NCBI GenBank assembly: GCA_028281705.1
Contig: JANQJH010000118.1
Location: forward strand, 1-39,889
Direction of reading: 5' to 3'
Length of the DNA stretch: 39,889 bases
Source of the DNA: Verrucomicrobiales bacterium
GTDB lineage: Bacteria > Verrucomicrobiota > Verrucomicrobiia > Verrucomicrobiales > DEV007
In this document: one piece after another, positions 8,477 through 18,000 of the stretch
Numbering within the stretch: the first letter of the stretch is position 1
Layout: every line of letters starts with the position of its first letter
Made by a program: the position numbers and the translations under genes
The notes under the pieces: model-generated
Told to the model about the DNA's origin: nothing
Databases searched by the model: none
Seen by the model: only the letters and a program-made list of their open reading frames with translations

Positions 8477-8503
8477 GATGGGGCGGACAGGAGTGTCCGC
8501 ATC
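8477..8503. repeat. REP-like palindrome containing GGGGCGGACAGGAG
   Basis: GCGGACA (8483-8489) and TGTCCGC (8494-8500) form a perfect 7-bp stem around the tetraloop GGAG, with GAT and ATC flanking it as a possible extension after a small bulge. The 14-base core GGGGCGGACAGGAG (8480-8493) recurs, inverted, at 88-101 in another non-coding stretch. A short palindrome with an outlying copy of its core in intergenic DNA fits a REP-like interspersed element; it could also act as a terminator for the channel gene. Confidence 0.5.
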
Positions 8504-8589
8504 ACTTGGCTCGGTTAATTTGGAAGACGTTCCGATCCGAGTGTTTTAGGCCGTCGTTTTGGCTGTCCAATTGGTGCTGCAGATTTTGG

Positions 8590-8618
8590 TTGCAAGTGAA
8601 TCATGACAATCTCATTAT
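8590..8618 (+). promoter_or_regulatory. Candidate sigma-70-type promoter for the serine acetyltransferase fusion gene
   Basis: TTGCAA (8590-8595) and CATTAT (8613-8618) match the -35 and -10 consensus hexamers at four of six positions each with an ideal 17-base spacer. A start of transcription near 8625 would leave a leader of about 45 bases before ATG 8671. The 275-base gap 8378-8652 has no gene that could be recognised. The match is by eye and could be chance. Confidence 0.3.
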
Positions 8619-8670
8619 GGGGTTCGCGTTTTTACGGCGTTATCGTTGAGCGTTGGCAGACCACCCACCA

Positions 8671-10227
8671 ATGGAGACTGAGTATTCGAAAGTCGTTCCC
8701 GAACTCTTACGTTCGTACCGAGAACTAGGAGGACTCAACAAATGCGACAGCACGAATCTGCCGTCCAAGCGTGCCATTGCGCAGATTTGTGAGGAGTTCT
8801 TGATCTTGCTCTTCCCGGGTTTCTTCGATGGCGAAGTCGTGCCCGAATCCGAGATGGAGATGCTGACCATGGAGCGTGTGGCGGCGATGAATCGCGAGCT
8901 CTACAGCCAGGTGGCAAAAAGTTTTCAATGCTCCCGTGGCGAAAGCGATGACTGTTTGAAGACGGTATCGGACATCGTTCTGCGCTTCATGCACTCCCTC
9001 CCGGAGGTGCGTTCGCTTCTCAAGACAGACGTGGAAGCCGCCTATGAGGGCGATCCCGCGGCGACGAGTTTTGAGGAGATCATTCTGGCCTATCCCTGTA
9101 TTGAAGCCATCGGGATCCAACGGCTGGCGCATGAACTCTACAAGCTGGAAGTCCCCCTCCTGCCCCGCATCATGACGGAATGGGCCCATCTCCAGACGGG
9201 AATCGATATCCATCCGGGCGCTGCCATCGGCCCTTATTTCTTCATCGATCATGGAACGGGCGTCGTCATTGGCGAGACCTGCGTCATTGGAAGTCACGTC
9301 AAGCTCTACGACGGAGTGACCTTAGGTGCGCGCAGCTTTCCCAAGGATGAGGAAGGCCGCATCGTCAAGGGGATCAAACGTCATCCCAACGTGGAAGATC
9401 ATGTGACGATCTACGCCAATGCCATCATCCTTGGAGGTGAGACGACCATTGGGTCCTATAGTACCATTGGCGCCAACGCCTTCATCACGGAATCGGTGGA
9501 ACCCAATTCGCTTGTGGCCCTGGGTGAGCTGGAACACAAGATCGTGGTCAAGTCGCCCAAGGCGATCGCCAAGGCCAAAGGACGGACCCATGAGAATGCC
9601 GTGGCGGTGGCGAAGGCCAACAATGCGGCGGAGCCACCGCGGGTGGTGCGGGCGCTTCCACGCGGGGTCGATCCCGACCTCACGGCGATTTGCCGGAGAC
9701 TGGCACGTGAATTGTCTCTCTCTCAATTGGCGAAACGTGTGACCGTCTCGTGGAATCGCCGGCTGACCTCGACGGCGGGCAATGCCAACCATCACAACGC
9801 CCAGATCACGCTCAACCCGCGCTTGCGGGAGATCTCGGAGCGCGAAGTCGATCGAACGATGCGTCATGAACTGGCTCATCTGGTGGCCTATGCCCGGGCG
9901 GGACGGCGTCGCATCGAACCCCATGGCCGCGAATGGCGTCAGGCCTGTGTCGAACTGGGTATTCCCGAAGAGCCGCGGTGCCACGACCTTCCCCTGCCAC
10001 GGCGGCGGCAAAAGCCCAAGCATGCCTATCAATGTCCGAATTGTCTGGAAGTTCTCCTGCGGATCCGTCCCTTGAAACACTATTCAGCCTGCTACAGCTG
10101 TTGCAGCGTCTACAATCGCGGCCGCTACAATGCGCGCTTTGCCTACGAGACCATCCCGCTCCAGTTGGGCGTGCAGTTGGCGCAGGAAGTGGACTTTGAC
10201 ACGCCTCCGGATCTTGAGTTTGATTGA
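8671..10227 (+). CDS. Serine O-acetyltransferase fused to SprT-like zinc metallopeptidase domain
   Basis: The first about 290 residues are a serine acetyltransferase of the CysE/EpsC type, which makes O-acetylserine for cysteine synthesis. A helical N-terminal domain is followed by left-handed hexapeptide repeats, with the expected catalytic pair Asp 179 (DIHPGA) and His 194 (DHGTG) 15 residues apart, as in E. coli CysE. After an Ala/Lys-rich linker (about 293-335), the rest is a SprT-like domain: HELAH (His 399, Glu 400, His 403), a third candidate zinc ligand His 418, and a C-terminal zinc ribbon (CPNC and CYSC). Both halves look intact in one 518-aa frame with no stop or shift. ATG 8671 is preferred; a TTG at 8653 is possible. 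The DksA-like gene follows three bases later. Confidence 0.9.
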   Translation: METEYSKVVPELLRSYRELGGLNKCDSTNLPSKRAIAQICEEFLILLFPGFFDGEVVPESEMEMLTMERVAAMNRELYSQVAKSFQCSRGESDDCLKTVSDIVLRFMHSLPEVRSLLKTDVEAAYEGDPAATSFEEIILAYPCIEAIGIQRLAHELYKLEVPLLPRIMTEWAHLQTGIDIHPGAAIGPYFFIDHGTGVVIGETCVIGSHVKLYDGVTLGARSFPKDEEGRIVKGIKRHPNVEDHVTIYANAIILGGETTIGSYSTIGANAFITESVEPNSLVALGELEHKIVVKSPKAIAKAKGRTHENAVAVAKANNAAEPPRVVRALPRGVDPDLTAICRRLARELSLSQLAKRVTVSWNRRLTSTAGNANHHNAQITLNPRLREISEREVDRTMRHELAHLVAYARAGRRRIEPHGREWRQACVELGIPEEPRCHDLPLPRRRQKPKHAYQCPNCLEVLLRIRPLKHYSACYSCCSVYNRGRYNARFAYETIPLQLGVQLAQEVDFDTPPDLEFD

Positions 10228-10230
10228 TGG

Positions 10231-10578
10231 ATGGACGACGCCGAACGCGAAGAGCTCAAAGCGCGTATCCTGGACGAAATCGCCGATACCGAAGAGCGGA
10301 TCATGGGGCTGGAGAAGGCCACGGAAGCTGTCGCTCCGGATAAGGCGCTCGGCCGGCTCTCACGGTTGGAGGCCATGAGTGACAAGAGCGTCAACGATGC
10401 CGCCCTGTCTGACGCCCGCGAACGCCTGGGGCAATTGGAGGTGGCCCTGACCAAGGTCTACCAAGCTGGCTTTGGTATTTGCGTGACTTGCGAGGAAGCC
10501 ATCGCCCACGAGCGCATCATGGCCTTGCCCCACGCGAGTCAATGCGTGGCCTGTGCCTCCAAAGGACGCGTCCGTTGA
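10231..10578 (+). CDS. DksA/TraR-family C4 zinc-finger protein
   Basis: This small 115-aa protein has a helical, charged N-terminal two thirds and a C-terminal C4 zinc finger with the canonical spacing CVTC-17 residues-CVAC. The sequence FGICVTCEEAI is typical of the TraR/DksA family, whose members enter the RNA polymerase secondary channel and change promoter kinetics, in E. coli together with ppGpp. It is shorter than E. coli DksA (151 aa), so it may be a TraR-like variant; the acidic coiled-coil tip of DksA is not clearly recognisable. It starts three bases after the fusion gene stop and is surely in the same transcript. It ends 20 bases from the convergent isomerase gene. Confidence 0.9.
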   Translation: MDDAEREELKARILDEIADTEERIMGLEKATEAVAPDKALGRLSRLEAMSDKSVNDAALSDARERLGQLEVALTKVYQAGFGICVTCEEAIAHERIMALPHASQCVACASKGRVR

Positions 10579-10598
10579 ACGACAGCGAAACGCCGGTA

Positions 10599-11708
10599 TC
10601 ACGTTGGGTCGGGAAAGAGGGCACGGATGCTGCTCTCGTCGGCCTGACAGATTCCGCGTTCGGTGATCAGGCCGGTGATGAGGTGCCGCGGGGTGACGTC
10701 AAAGGCGGGATTGGCGGCGGGACAGTCTCGAGGTGAAAGGCGGACCTCGGTTTCGCTGTCGGCCTCGGGCGAAACGAGCCCGCTCATGAGAGAGATCTCG
10801 TCTGGGGAGCGTTCTTCGATGGGGATGGCAAAGCCGTCAGAGAGGTTCCAATCGAAAGTACTGGAAGGCAGTGCGACGTAGAAGGGAACGTCGTTGTCTC
10901 GAGCGGCCAAGGCCTTGAGATAGGTGCCGATCTTGTTGGCCACATCGCCCGTATGGGTGGTGCGATCCGTCCCCGTGATCACCAGATCGACCTGGCTCCG
11001 CTGCATGAGGTGTCCCCCCGCGTTATCCACGATGAGGGTGTGGGGCACACCATGCTGCCCCAACTCCCAGGCGGTGAGGCGGGCGCCCTGGTTGCGGGGA
11101 CGCGTTTCGTCCACCCAGATGTGGAGGGGGATCCCCCGGTCATGCGCCGCATAAATGGGCGCGGTGGCCGAGCCGTGATCGACAAAGGCGAGCCAGCCCG
11201 CGTTGCAATGTGTGAGGATCTGAACGGGCTCGCCGTCAGACTTCCCGGCGGCGAGTTCTTCAATGATTCGGAGCCCGTGTTGGCCGATGCTGGCACAGGC
11301 GGCGGCGTCTTCGTCGGCAATCGCGGTGGCGGTCTGCAGGCTGGACTCGGCCCATTGTTCCGGTGGTAGGCTCTGCAAGGCCGTCATTTGGCGGTCGACC
11401 GCCCATCGGAGATTCACGGCGGTGGGACGTGTGGCTAACAGATGGTCGGCCGCGTCCCGCAAGGTTTTCTCCGGTGTCCGGCTCTCCGTGGCCTCGAGAG
11501 TCGCCAAGTAGATGCCATATCCCGCGGTGGCGCCAATGCAGCCGGCTCCGCGGACATGCATGTCGACGATGGCGGTGGCCACGTCGTTCACCTGACGAAG
11601 ATCCTCAATGACGAATTTGAATGGCAGATGCCGCTGATCGATGATGCGGACGGCATCCGATGTGGGGTCTTTCCACACAGTGCGAAAGGGCTTTCCGTCG
11701 ATGTTCAT
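10599..11708 (-). CDS. mtnA: S-methyl-5-thioribose-1-phosphate isomerase (MtnA/eIF-2B family)
   Basis: The MtnA family converts methylthioribose 1-phosphate to methylthioribulose 1-phosphate in methionine salvage; related members act on 5-deoxyribose 1-phosphate. The 369-aa length is typical. The two catalytic residues are present: Cys 168 in LTHCNAGWL and Asp 248 in TGTDRTTHTGDVANKIGTY, both offset by eight from the Bacillus enzyme's Cys 160 and Asp 240. The substrate loop reads RGAGCIGATA instead of the common RGAPAIG, so the substrate may differ. ATG 11708 has AGAGG eight bases upstream, one of the few good Shine-Dalgarno sites in the window. No other salvage gene is near. It is divergent from the three-giant operon and convergent with the DksA-like gene. 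Confidence 0.87.
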   Translation of the reverse strand: MNIDGKPFRTVWKDPTSDAVRIIDQRHLPFKFVIEDLRQVNDVATAIVDMHVRGAGCIGATAGYGIYLATLEATESRTPEKTLRDAADHLLATRPTAVNLRWAVDRQMTALQSLPPEQWAESSLQTATAIADEDAAACASIGQHGLRIIEELAAGKSDGEPVQILTHCNAGWLAFVDHGSATAPIYAAHDRGIPLHIWVDETRPRNQGARLTAWELGQHGVPHTLIVDNAGGHLMQRSQVDLVITGTDRTTHTGDVANKIGTYLKALAARDNDVPFYVALPSSTFDWNLSDGFAIPIEERSPDEISLMSGLVSPEADSETEVRLSPRDCPAANPAFDVTPRHLITGLITERGICQADESSIRALFPDPT

Positions 11709-11830
11709 AGAGTCGACCTCTTCATTAACCCGAATTGGACAATACTTGAAAGAAAGATTGAACGCTCTTCACGATTGCCTGTCGAAGGAAGACGTCAATC
11801 ATCGTTAGACCAGACTACTGACAACGTTTC

Positions 11831-14800
11831 ATGTATCCCGTGTATCATGGGGCGCTCTGGCTGGTGTGCGTGTTCCTGTCCGGGGTTCTTTGTGCCCAGG
11901 AGCCGCCACCAAGCCAGAGTGTTTCAGCATCAGCTCCTCAACCTGCATCCGTCACTCGTGAGATTTACTTGCCCTACAAGAACCTTGATAGGGTGCTCGC
12001 GACGACGTCAGAGGGACGGGGCGTCTTCCTGCCGCAGAGCCAACTCGAAGAGATTCTCGGGCGGATGCGGCAGACCGAGGCCGGTGAGTCCCTGCGGCCG
12101 ACCGTTTCGATTGAATCGTCTGAGTGCCGGGGATTCGTTCGCGATGAGATCCTTCGCCTGGAGTGGAGCCTGACGTTGACAAAATCGGCAGATGTCGAAT
12201 GGGGACAACTGATTCTGGGGCCGCGGCGTTTGCCCATTGTCAGTGCCGAGGTGAATCCCGCCCATCTCGTTGCCGCCGGAGAGAATACGGAGCTCTGGCT
12301 TTCCGCGGCGGGCGCCCAGGAAGTCCGCCTTGAGTTGCACTACCCGATTCACCGAGGCGAACAGGGCGATCGGCGGGTCAATTTGATTTTGCCGCGTTTC
12401 TTGGGCGAGGACTTGACGATGGATCTCCCGGGAACGGGGTGGGAGGTTTCCACGGAGCCGCCTGTGGCCTGGACTCGCCGGGAGACCGACGAGAGCACCA
12501 AGTTGAGTTTGGTCACGGGTGGACTTGAAACCGTGGCGATTCAATGGAGCGAGCCCGCGGCGATCGAACCGCGCCGAAGTGTGCGTTCCGTGACGCACGC
12601 GCGCATCCACGAGGGGCACGCCGAGATTCGGTGTCGGGCGGAGCTTACGATCCAGCAGGCACCGTCGGATCGCCTGCGTCTGGCGCTGCCCCAAGGTCAT
12701 CAGTTCCTGGAGCTCGAGGCCCCGCTCAATGGCAGGTGGGCCCTGGACGGGCAAATCCTCACTGTGTTCCTGCCACATCCTTTGATCGGGAAATCGGCGG
12801 TGGCCTTCACCTGTTTGGCGCCCATGTCCGAGCTGCCGCTGGTGCTCGATCTCTCGCCCTATCGCTTTGAGGACTGTCATCACCAACACGGTGAGGTGCA
12901 TCTCTGGCGCTCTCAAGAGATCGCCGCCGGAGAGTTTGTCTCGGAGCAGCTCTTTCCCAGCGGTCGGCCGGAGATCGAGGAGTCCATGGAGTGGGCTGGA
13001 AGCTTTCGTTACGCCGCCATGCCGGTCGTCTTGCAGGTACCCATCATGCCCGCGCGGTCCCGCCTGGCGATCGAGTCGCGATCGTCCTGGACGGTCACGC
13101 CTGAAAAACAAACGATCGATACCTCGGTCCGTTATCGGGTGACGGAGCGGCCGACGCACACCCTGACATTGAAACTTCCGGCGGATTTTGATGAGGTGAC
13201 GGTGAAAGGCGAGGCCGTGAGTCATCACCGAGTGGTTGACGGGACTCTGCAAGTCACCTTCCGAAAACCTCAATCTGGAGAGGGAGAATTCGTTCTCCGT
13301 GCAACGCGAGCGATGGCGGATGATGCCGAGGGGCTGCAATCGCCCTTGATCACTTTCCCTGAGAGCGTCGCCCATGACGCTTATCTAGCCGTTTTTGCCG
13401 GGGGCGAGTGGCGCATGACATTGGTCGAGCCCGGTGATCTCATCCCAGTGGATGCGAGTCATGCTTTGTTGGCCTCGACTAACCAAGGCAACAACGCGCC
13501 GCGGTTCGGTTTCCGATACCGCGGCGCAATTGACTCCCCGGCGATTTTCCAAATGACGCCTCGTCCGTCTCGAATTGCCGTCGATGTCGGCGTGGAATTC
13601 CAGATTGAAGAGCATGAACTGGTTTACGGATGGCAGTTCCGCTACGACATCGCCCAGGCGCCGGTGCGTGCTCTCTATATCGCCGTGCCCCTTGAGAGTG
13701 CGGAGGCCTTCCATCTTGAGGACGAGCGATTGAGCGAAGTGGTGCGTTCGCCTGCGGAACCCGAGGCAGAGCTGCCGGAGGCGCTGGCGGACACACACGC
13801 TTGTTGGAAACTTCTTTTTCGGGATCGGCTGCGGGGCGAGGTGATTCTGAAGGCGGAACTGAGGCGAGCCTTGGAGACAAACGTGAGACGAGTTGTCCGG
13901 GAACTTCCCCATGTGCGGCCCATCGGTGTCGCCAGTATCAAGGGGACGATCGGGGTTTTTCCTCAGGGTTCCCTGGATGTGGAGACGGAAAACGCGGATC
14001 GGCTTGAGGGCATCGATCCCAGTGAACTCCCGCGGAAGAACGCGGTGCAAGCCTATCGGTTTCGCCAAAGCGATTATCAGTTAGGCGTGGCGATCGAGCG
14101 CCACGAGCATTTTGCCGTGCCCCGGGTGATGATTCCCTACTCGGAAATGAACGTTTCCATGGCTGCCGATGGCGGGACGACGACGGAATGGGTTCTCTTG
14201 GTCAAGAACCGGACGGAACGTCATCTCGAGGTGATGCTACCTCGTGGCGTGCGGCTGGCCACCGATGTTTTGGTCGATGGTGAAACCCAGGTGCCGCGGT
14301 TGGATGAAGATAGCGAGGCCTTGGTGATGGGCCTGCCGGTAAAGGAAGATCCCGTCACGGTGCGTCTCCTCTATCACCTGCCGCCGCCGCCGAGGAAGAG
14401 TGCGGCATTTGAGATCCCCGTGCCCTCGGTGACAAACGGGCGTGTTTTGCGTAGCGTGATGGGCGTGCATTTACCGAGTTCGCGCCGCTATCGGGTGGTT
14501 GAGACGTCGATGCGCCGGGTGATGGAAGAGCACGGCTGGAATCGCTTTCGAGAGTTCTGTCAGGCTCTTGTGCCGGCTTTGGGAGCGCGGGCGGCGAGCG
14601 CCGAGCTCTCCGTCATCCGGCGTCCGGCGGCGTTGCGGCCTGAGGGGCGCAAGGAGTGGGCTTCCTTCAGATCTGATCAGAGCCGGTATCTGCAGTTCTA
14701 CCGTCTCGGCGCACCCGCTGAACTGCGCTTTCGATCCTATCCGGGCGCGGTGATGAATGCCCTGGAGGCTGTTTTGCTGCTGTTGGCCATCGCGCTTGCC

Positions 14801-15013
14801 TGGTGTTGTCTCGTCACGGGCCGGGGTTCGTGGCTCGTGTGGTTCGCCGGCATTGCGGTGATTTTGAGTGGGTTGGTGCCCCACTACCTGATCTTCGTGG
14901 TGCAAATGTTCGCGCTTGTCTTCGGGATGATGGCGGCTGCCACACTGGTCCTTGGATGGTGGCGGCGTCTGAGGCGGGGGCCGACGGTGTCACCTCAGCC
15001 GGCTGTCTCATGA
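11831..15013 (+). CDS. Giant secreted protein 1 of a three-gene envelope operon, three C-terminal membrane segments
   Basis: The function is unknown. The 1060-aa product begins with a signal peptide (MYPVYHGALWLVCVFLSG), followed by a conserved-looking motif IYLPYKNLDRVL then GRGVFLPQSQLEEIL (residues about 45-80). The middle is about 900 residues of predominantly beta-type sequence with repeated short strands. A module at about 775-882 (TTTEWVLLVKN, then LEVMLPRGV, then VDGETQVP) has counterparts in the next two proteins. The C-terminus (about 974-1050) holds three hydrophobic segments and a basic tail, so the mass of the protein should sit in the periplasm. The start is ATG 11831; the stop overlaps the next start by four bases. 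From memory, similar IPY and GVFLP motifs occur in large planctomycetal secreted proteins; this was not checked. Confidence 0.85.
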   Translation: MYPVYHGALWLVCVFLSGVLCAQEPPPSQSVSASAPQPASVTREIYLPYKNLDRVLATTSEGRGVFLPQSQLEEILGRMRQTEAGESLRPTVSIESSECRGFVRDEILRLEWSLTLTKSADVEWGQLILGPRRLPIVSAEVNPAHLVAAGENTELWLSAAGAQEVRLELHYPIHRGEQGDRRVNLILPRFLGEDLTMDLPGTGWEVSTEPPVAWTRRETDESTKLSLVTGGLETVAIQWSEPAAIEPRRSVRSVTHARIHEGHAEIRCRAELTIQQAPSDRLRLALPQGHQFLELEAPLNGRWALDGQILTVFLPHPLIGKSAVAFTCLAPMSELPLVLDLSPYRFEDCHHQHGEVHLWRSQEIAAGEFVSEQLFPSGRPEIEESMEWAGSFRYAAMPVVLQVPIMPARSRLAIESRSSWTVTPEKQTIDTSVRYRVTERPTHTLTLKLPADFDEVTVKGEAVSHHRVVDGTLQVTFRKPQSGEGEFVLRATRAMADDAEGLQSPLITFPESVAHDAYLAVFAGGEWRMTLVEPGDLIPVDASHALLASTNQGNNAPRFGFRYRGAIDSPAIFQMTPRPSRIAVDVGVEFQIEEHELVYGWQFRYDIAQAPVRALYIAVPLESAEAFHLEDERLSEVVRSPAEPEAELPEALADTHACWKLLFRDRLRGEVILKAELRRALETNVRRVVRELPHVRPIGVASIKGTIGVFPQGSLDVETENADRLEGIDPSELPRKNAVQAYRFRQSDYQLGVAIERHEHFAVPRVMIPYSEMNVSMAADGGTTTEWVLLVKNRTERHLEVMLPRGVRLATDVLVDGETQVPRLDEDSEALVMGLPVKEDPVTVRLLYHLPPPPRKSAAFEIPVPSVTNGRVLRSVMGVHLPSSRRYRVVETSMRRVMEEHGWNRFREFCQALVPALGARAASAELSVIRRPAALRPEGRKEWASFRSDQSRYLQFYRLGAPAELRFRSYPGAVMNALEAVLLLLAIALAWCCLVTGRGSWLVWFAGIAVILSGLVPHYLIFVVQMFALVFGMMAAATLVLGWWRRLRRGPTVSPQPAVS

Positions 15014-18000
15014 GCGCGGTTCCAGTGTTCGGCATCATCGCCGTGGGCCTGATTGCGGCTTGTGCTTGTGCGCGGGTTCAAGCTCAGGAGGTGCTGGAGC
15101 GCTGGATTCCGCGAGACGAGGTCCCGGTGGCGGCAGACGGTGTGTTGTTAGACAGACAGAACTATAATGAACTTCTTCGGGAAGTGGGCGCGGATCAAGA
15201 AGCGAGAGCCCCCCAAGTTAGCGATCTGCAGTTCGAGATCGTGGAAGGGCGCGGTCGGTACCGGACGCGTGTGGAGATCGTTTCCTACTCGAGTCGGTGG
15301 CAGCGTGTTGAGCTTCCCATGGATGGTGGGGATCTGGAACTGGAGGCCATTCCGCACGAGAATCTTCTCGTTTTTCCTCGGATTTCGACTGTGGACGTCT
15401 TTGTTAGGGGGTTGGGCAAGCATGTGATCTCCTGGTCGCGGCCGGTCGTGATGAAGAGCATGGGGCGTCATCGTACGGTTCGGATCCGGCACGGAGGCGC
15501 TCCCTCCGGGCATGCCCAGATCGCGGGCCGCCCCGAATACCGCTTCCCCCTCGCACGGGAGGGGGGAGAGCAGGAATTCAACTGGCGGGTGAAGGCCACA
15601 TCGGTAGCGAATGAACTCAGCCAATCGATGAGCAACGTCTATCTCTTTGGCGAGGCGCGCTTGATCGTGGAGAGCCGGCAAGTGATCGTGGCTCAGGCTG
15701 GGGATCTGCCGGGGACGTTGAGGATCGGAGATCTTCCGGCGGGAGTCGTCTTTGATCGCGTGATGTCGGAGTCTCTGCGTTCCTGGCGTCAGGAAGATGA
15801 TGCCTTGATCCTCGAAGTGTCTCCCTGTGAGGTACTCCAGTTGCAGTTGCGAGCCACACTGCCGGTCGAGGGCGAAGGGGCCATTGAGCTCCTGACATTA
15901 TCTTTGGAGAAGGCGAAGCGGCGCACGCTTCGGTTCGCTTTTGTGCGGGAGGCGGGTTGGCTGGTGGAGCCCAAGTTGCCTCGGATGAGTGTGTGGGAGA
16001 CGTCTTCCTTCCCCGAGGCGGTTGTTCGGCACGAGGGATTTGCCGGTGCCTGGCTCATACCACAGCTGGAATCGCCTCTCCAAGTGGAGAGAAGGCGTCA
16101 GGACGCGGCCTATCGGGCATCTGTCGTTCAGCATGCGGTCTTTCGCCAAGACTTCCGCTGCCTTCACGCCTATCAGGTCAACATCGAGCCCATTCACGGT
16201 CAAGTCACCACCGTGACCATGGATTTGCCCGACGGGCAGGTGCTCCAGAAGGTGGAGGCGACCCTTGGCGGTGCGGTGTGGGAAAAGACGGAAACGGGAC
16301 TGAGGATACGGCTACCGCGTCCGCTACGGCCGATGGAGTTTTTGGGGATCCACGGTTTCACCACCAGCGAGTGGAGCCCGGGAGAGAGCTTTTCGCTGGA
16401 GACGTTTGGTTTTCCGGAGGCGAGGAAGGTGGATTCGAGGTTGGGGCTCGATTGGTCTGAGGGATGGCAGATGCGTTCGTTGCCGGCATTTGAGGAAATG
16501 TCAGAGGTGACCTTCACTCAGCCGGTAAAGGAAGCCATTCGTTGGCCTGCCGGCACCGCCGCCCTACAGCTCACGCTTGCGTCGCTCGTTCCATTGTCCG
16601 TGGCACGGACGCGCGCCTACGCGTTGATCACTCCGGGAGAGGTGGCGATTCACGGTGAACTCGAACTGGATGTCAGGCGGGGGCAGCGAGGAGAACTCGA
16701 ACTGGGCTGGGGAAGCGAGTTTGAATTCGGAGGGGAGTGGGTCGAGCGTTACGAAGACGGGGTGCTCTACTTCCCAGAGGGCGTGCGCCAGCGGGTCACC
16801 CTCCCTTTCACGGCGCGGTTGGTGCTTCTCGCCTTGCCGGAATTGGCTGTCCCCTCGTCGCCATCGCACTTGACGCGATGGTTCATTGAAAGTGAGCCTG
16901 GGATCGATGTCAGGGTGTCGAGTGACGGGTTCGAGGCGCGTGCAGGGGTGATCCCACCAACCATCGCGGGCTACCATCCCCGCCGACGCCTCATGGGTGT
17001 CTATGAGACGCGTGAGCCCGGTTCGCGTCTCGGCTTCACCGTGACGTCGCTCCATCCCTATGCGCTGGCTCCGACGGTCGTTGTCGATGCGGAACTGAAT
17101 ACACTTGTCGCGGGAGACGGAGAGCTCTGGCAGCAGGTGACTTACCAGGTGGCTCACCCGCGGTCGCGATCTCTGGTAGTGGCGTTCCCTAACAAGAGTG
17201 AGATCTGGAGTTTGAAAGTCAACGGGTTTGTGGCCAAGCCGGTTCGCAAGGGGGACGATGAGGTTTCCATCACCCTCCCGACCCCTGAGAGTGAGCTCGC
17301 CACGACGGAGGTTTCTATCGCCTATCGGTCGTCCGGTGCGGAGATGGTCATGCCGCCGGAGGTCCTCGGTGGGATCCCGACGTTGCGATCCGAAAGCCGT
17401 CTCTTTGGGCCCGATGGACTGGTGCCGCTTTCAACTGGCGAAACGGAGACGAAGCCCTTGCTCCGGAGTTTGGCGGACTTCTTTTCGCCGCGTCTGCCCA
17501 TGGTGGCGGAGGCGAAGTGGCAATTGAATCGGGATTCGACAGATTGGAAAATCTTTCGGGGGGAGCAGCCCCCGGAAGGGGTTCCACCGACGTTTCTGGA
17601 GACGGAGCGGACCCAGATACTGAGTGGGCCGGTGTTGAAGGGGGTGGCCGATGCGCTTCAGTTAGGCCAGCGGTGGGGAGTTTCGCGAGCCGAAGTCATC
17701 CGGCGATTGCGCAAGGGGCTCGAGGTGGCGAGTGAGCCCGGGAGCGATTTGCTGACGATCCGCATGCGAGGGCGGGATTTTGAGGACGCGAGTGCCATTG
17801 TCAATGCCATGAGCAAGGTCTACCTGAACTATCGCCGGGAGAGGGAACAGGTGCGCTCAAACCACTCCTTGGAGACTCTTTCGCGGCAGTTGAAGAACCA
17901 AGCTGACAAGGCGGAGGAGGCTCGTCTCAGGATGCTAGATCTGGCGGAGCGTTATCGGATTGTTGATTTGGCAGCGATGCAGAATCGCGCCTCGGCGTCG

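Noticed and set aside
12008-13375. 455-codon minus-strand frame inside giant gene 1
   Set aside because: No signal, membrane segment or family motif; composition (His-, Arg- and Gln-rich) is that of a shadow frame.
14803-15009. Upstream extension of giant gene 2
   Set aside because: The extension overlaps the membrane segments of gene 1 in another frame and would bury the signal peptide that begins at ATG 15010.
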